Below are positions 5,868 to 7,284 of a stretch of 7,284 bases of DNA, one piece after another. The position numbers and the translations under genes were made by a program. How positions within the stretch are numbered: the first letter of the stretch is position 1; each line of letters opens with the position of its first letter. Source of the stretch: Bacillota bacterium (lineage in GTDB: Bacteria > Bacillota > Clostridia > Christensenellales > Aristaeellaceae); the NCBI GenBank assembly GCA_019137115.1, contig JAGVSV010000263.1, positions 1 to 7,284 of the forward strand, given 5' to 3'. The notes below the pieces were generated by a model. That model was not told the origin of the DNA. It was given only the letters and a program-made list of their open reading frames with translations, and did no database searches.

Positions 5868-5901
5868 CCTTCCGTACATTTTCTTGTGCGGAAGGTTTTT
5901 T
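5868..5901 (+). terminator. Intrinsic terminator after alaS
   Basis: CCTTCCGTAC (5868-5877) pairs with GTGCGGAAGG (5886-5895) as a 10-bp stem with one G-U wobble and an 8-base loop. Six T residues follow (5896-5901). It lies 15 bases after the alaS stop and closes the operon. Confidence 0.88.
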
Positions 5902-5915
5902 GTACGGATTTTTTT
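5871..5915 (+). terminator. Alternative terminator hairpin sharing the same left arm
   Basis: TCCGTACA (5871-5878) is also perfectly complementary to TGTACGGA (5901-5908), which is followed by seven T residues (5909-5915). The loop would be 22 bases. This hairpin and the one ending at 5895 use the same left arm and cannot form together. It may serve as a second-chance terminator. Confidence 0.5.
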
Positions 5916-5925
5916 GTCCCAGCCC

Positions 5926-5954
5926 TTGACAGCCGACCGCCGCCTTGCTAAGAT
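5926..5954 (+). promoter_or_regulatory. Sigma-A-type promoter for pyrC
   Basis: A perfect TTGACA -35 box (5926-5931) is followed after 17 bases by TAAGAT (5949-5954, four of six consensus). Transcription should start near 5961, giving a leader of about 45 bases. The leader shows no hairpin-plus-T-run attenuator and no sequence I recognise as a PyrR binding loop. Confidence 0.75.
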
Positions 5955-5993
5955 GCCCCGACGCGCGGCGATGGCGCCCGCGGACGATTAAAC

Positions 5994-5999
5994 GAGGTG
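5994..5999 (+). promoter_or_regulatory. Shine-Dalgarno site deciding the pyrC start
   Basis: GAGGTG lies 6 bases before ATG 6006. A GTG at 5997 in the same frame is part of this site and has no ribosome site of its own, so the ATG start is preferred (three residues shorter). Confidence 0.6.
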
Positions 6000-6005
6000 C
6001 GTGCG

Positions 6006-7277
6006 ATGCGCTGTCTGTTGGCCGGGGTGCGTATACCAGGCGCCGATGGGGAGGGGCGCAGGGATCTTGTTTTCGATAACGGCCGTCTGCAGGACCCATC
6101 CGAACATCCCCATGGCCCCCTTCCCGTGATCAGCGGCCGCGATTTGCATTTGTTTCCGGGCTTCACCGATGTCCATGTACATCTGAGGGAGCCCGGTTTT
6201 TCGTATAAGGAGACGATGGCGTCCGGCACGCGGTCGGCCGCGCGCGGCGGATATACCACCGTGTGTGCGATGCCCAACCTGCGCCCGGTGCCCGACAGCG
6301 CGGCACATCTGGCCGAGCAGTTGGCGCTAATCAACCGGGACGCGTTTATCCGCGTGCTGCCCTATGGGGCAATCACGGTGAACCAGCAGGGAGAGACGCT
6401 CAGCGACATGGACGCGATGGCACCGGATGTGTGCGGGTTCAGCGATGACGGCAAGGGCGTGCAGAACGATGCCCTGATGGAGCAAGCCATGGTTCAGGCA
6501 AAGCGCCTGAACCGCGTGATCGCTGCGCACTGCGAGGATGACCGCCTCGTGGGCGGCGGCCGGGCGCATGACGGCGCATGGGCAAAGGCGAATGGCCTTC
6601 CGGGCATTCCTTCCGAAAGCGAGTGGCGGCAGGTACAGCGCGACCTTGCGCTGGCCGAAAAAACCGGCTGCATGTACCACGTGTGCCACGTATCCGCCAA
6701 GGAGAGCGTGGCGCTGATCCGCAACGCCAAGGCGCGCGGCGTCAACGTCACGTGCGAAACCGCGCCCCATTACCTGTTGCTGAATGACACGCAGCTGATC
6801 GACAATGGGAGGTTCAAGATGAACCCGCCCATCCGCGATGTGGACGACCAGGAAGCGCTGATCGCGGGTCTGTTGGACGGCACGATCGACATGATTGCCA
6901 CCGACCACGCGCCGCACAGCGCGGACGAAAAGGCGGGCGAGTTTGCGGGCAGCCTGAACGGCGTGGTGGGGCTGGAGGTGGCGTTCGCCGCGCTGTACAC
7001 GGGGCTGGTGCGTACGGGGGTGCTGCCGCTGTCCAGGTTGCTGCAAGCAATGGTTGATGCGCCCAACGCGCGCTTCGGCATCACGCACAAGGATGACTGG
7101 ACGCTGTTTGACCTGGGCGCAGCCTACACGGTGCGCGGGGCGGATTTCCTGTCCCAGGGGCATGCCACGCCGTTTGAGGGCATGCGGGTGTACGGAACAT
7201 GCCTGTTGACCATCGCGGGCGGCCACGTGGCGTGGCGCGACCCAAATGTGTTCAGCGCCCCGGAGGAGCACGCATGA
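6006..7277 (+). CDS. pyrC: Dihydroorotase (class I), 423 aa
   Basis: Converts carbamoyl-aspartate to dihydroorotate, the third step of de novo UMP synthesis, in the cytoplasm. It is an amidohydrolase-superfamily TIM barrel flanked by a small beta domain made from both ends of the chain. Metal and substrate motifs occur in order: DVHVHLREPG (55-64; H57 and H59 as ligands, R61 for substrate), FSDDGKG (145-151, with the Asp that replaces carboxylated lysine as bridging ligand in the bacterial class I type), HCED (H175), CHVS (H228), MNPPIR (272-277), and ATDHAPH (298-304; D300 catalytic). Length matches class I enzymes, longer than the E. coli type II protein of about 350 residues. It has its own promoter and is separated from alaS by a terminator. 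Its TGA stop overlaps the next start as ATGA, so it probably leads a pyrimidine operon. Confidence 0.96.
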   Translation: MRCLLAGVRIPGADGEGRRDLVFDNGRLQDPSEHPHGPLPVISGRDLHLFPGFTDVHVHLREPGFSYKETMASGTRSAARGGYTTVCAMPNLRPVPDSAAHLAEQLALINRDAFIRVLPYGAITVNQQGETLSDMDAMAPDVCGFSDDGKGVQNDALMEQAMVQAKRLNRVIAAHCEDDRLVGGGRAHDGAWAKANGLPGIPSESEWRQVQRDLALAEKTGCMYHVCHVSAKESVALIRNAKARGVNVTCETAPHYLLLNDTQLIDNGRFKMNPPIRDVDDQEALIAGLLDGTIDMIATDHAPHSADEKAGEFAGSLNGVVGLEVAFAALYTGLVRTGVLPLSRLLQAMVDAPNARFGITHKDDWTLFDLGAAYTVRGADFLSQGHATPFEGMRVYGTCLLTIAGGHVAWRDPNVFSAPEEHA

Positions 7278-7284
7278 TTCAAAG
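7274..7284 (+). CDS. Start of a following gene, cut by the right edge
   Basis: ATG at 7274 overlaps the pyrC stop (ATGA) and is preceded by a strong GGAGGAG (7262-7268) at 5 bases. Only Met-Ile-Gln plus two bases are visible. By position it is likely another pyrimidine-synthesis gene (for example pyrF, pyrK or pyrD), but the sequence here cannot show which. Confidence 0.55.

Noticed and set aside
4161..5879. 572-codon open frame on the minus strand
   Set aside because: Antisense to alaS and crosses its terminator. The composition is typical of a shadow frame and there is no recognisable domain.
6327..7271. 314-codon open frame on the minus strand
   Set aside because: Antisense to pyrC, whose motifs are complete, and it has no domain of its own.
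1..7284. tRNA or rRNA genes, CRISPR repeats, insertion sequences, phage attachment sites
   Set aside because: None could be seen. The non-coding gaps (about 648-771 and 5853-6005) are short and are explained by promoters, ribosome sites and a terminator.

Overview
The window looks like a chromosomal stretch from a GC-rich Gram-positive bacterium, most likely a clostridial (Bacillota) lineage. This rests on strong GGAGG-type Shine-Dalgarno sites at nearly every start, vegetative promoters with near-consensus -35/-10 boxes, a DivIC/FtsB-type gene next to a Ppx/GppA gene, a class I dihydroorotase, and clusters of M42 aminopeptidases. The species cannot be named from the sequence. G+C is high throughout (about 60% or slightly more by eye), so long open frames antisense to the real genes are expected shadows.

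Layout. (1) Positions 1-647, minus strand: a small membrane-anchored septum-formation-initiator protein (DivIC/FtsB family), then the first 97 codons of a Ppx/GppA phosphatase that runs off the left edge. The two overlap by 4 bases (GTGA). (2) Positions about 660-771: a compact divergent promoter region with one promoter for each direction. The two -35 boxes touch, and an inverted repeat brackets the -10 of the rightward promoter. (3) Positions 772-5852, plus strand: a tight four-gene operon of three consecutive, clearly diverged M42 aminopeptidase paralogues followed by an alanyl-tRNA synthetase. It ends at an intrinsic terminator whose left arm can form two alternative hairpins, each followed by a T run. 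(4) Positions 5926-7284, plus strand: a separate transcription unit with a TTGACA promoter, pyrC (dihydroorotase), and the first bases of a following gene that overlaps pyrC by ATGA and is presumably another pyrimidine gene.

How it fits together. The three peptidases would trim N-terminal residues from peptides in the cytoplasm. The family forms large tetrahedral shells, and co-expressed paralogues could co-assemble. The synthetase charges tRNA-Ala, so the operon combines amino-acid release with amino-acid use, though that link is inference. pyrC performs the third step of UMP synthesis and is separately promoted.

Most unusual item: the alanyl-tRNA synthetase is a 'mini' form of 673 residues. 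It has complete aminoacylation and editing motifs but no C-terminal C-Ala domain, and it carries about 75 extra residues in the linker before its LYDTYGFP motif. Other points are the diverged active-site motifs among the three M42 proteins and the missing phosphate-1 aspartate in the Ppx/GppA protein. No RNA genes, CRISPR arrays or mobile elements were seen.
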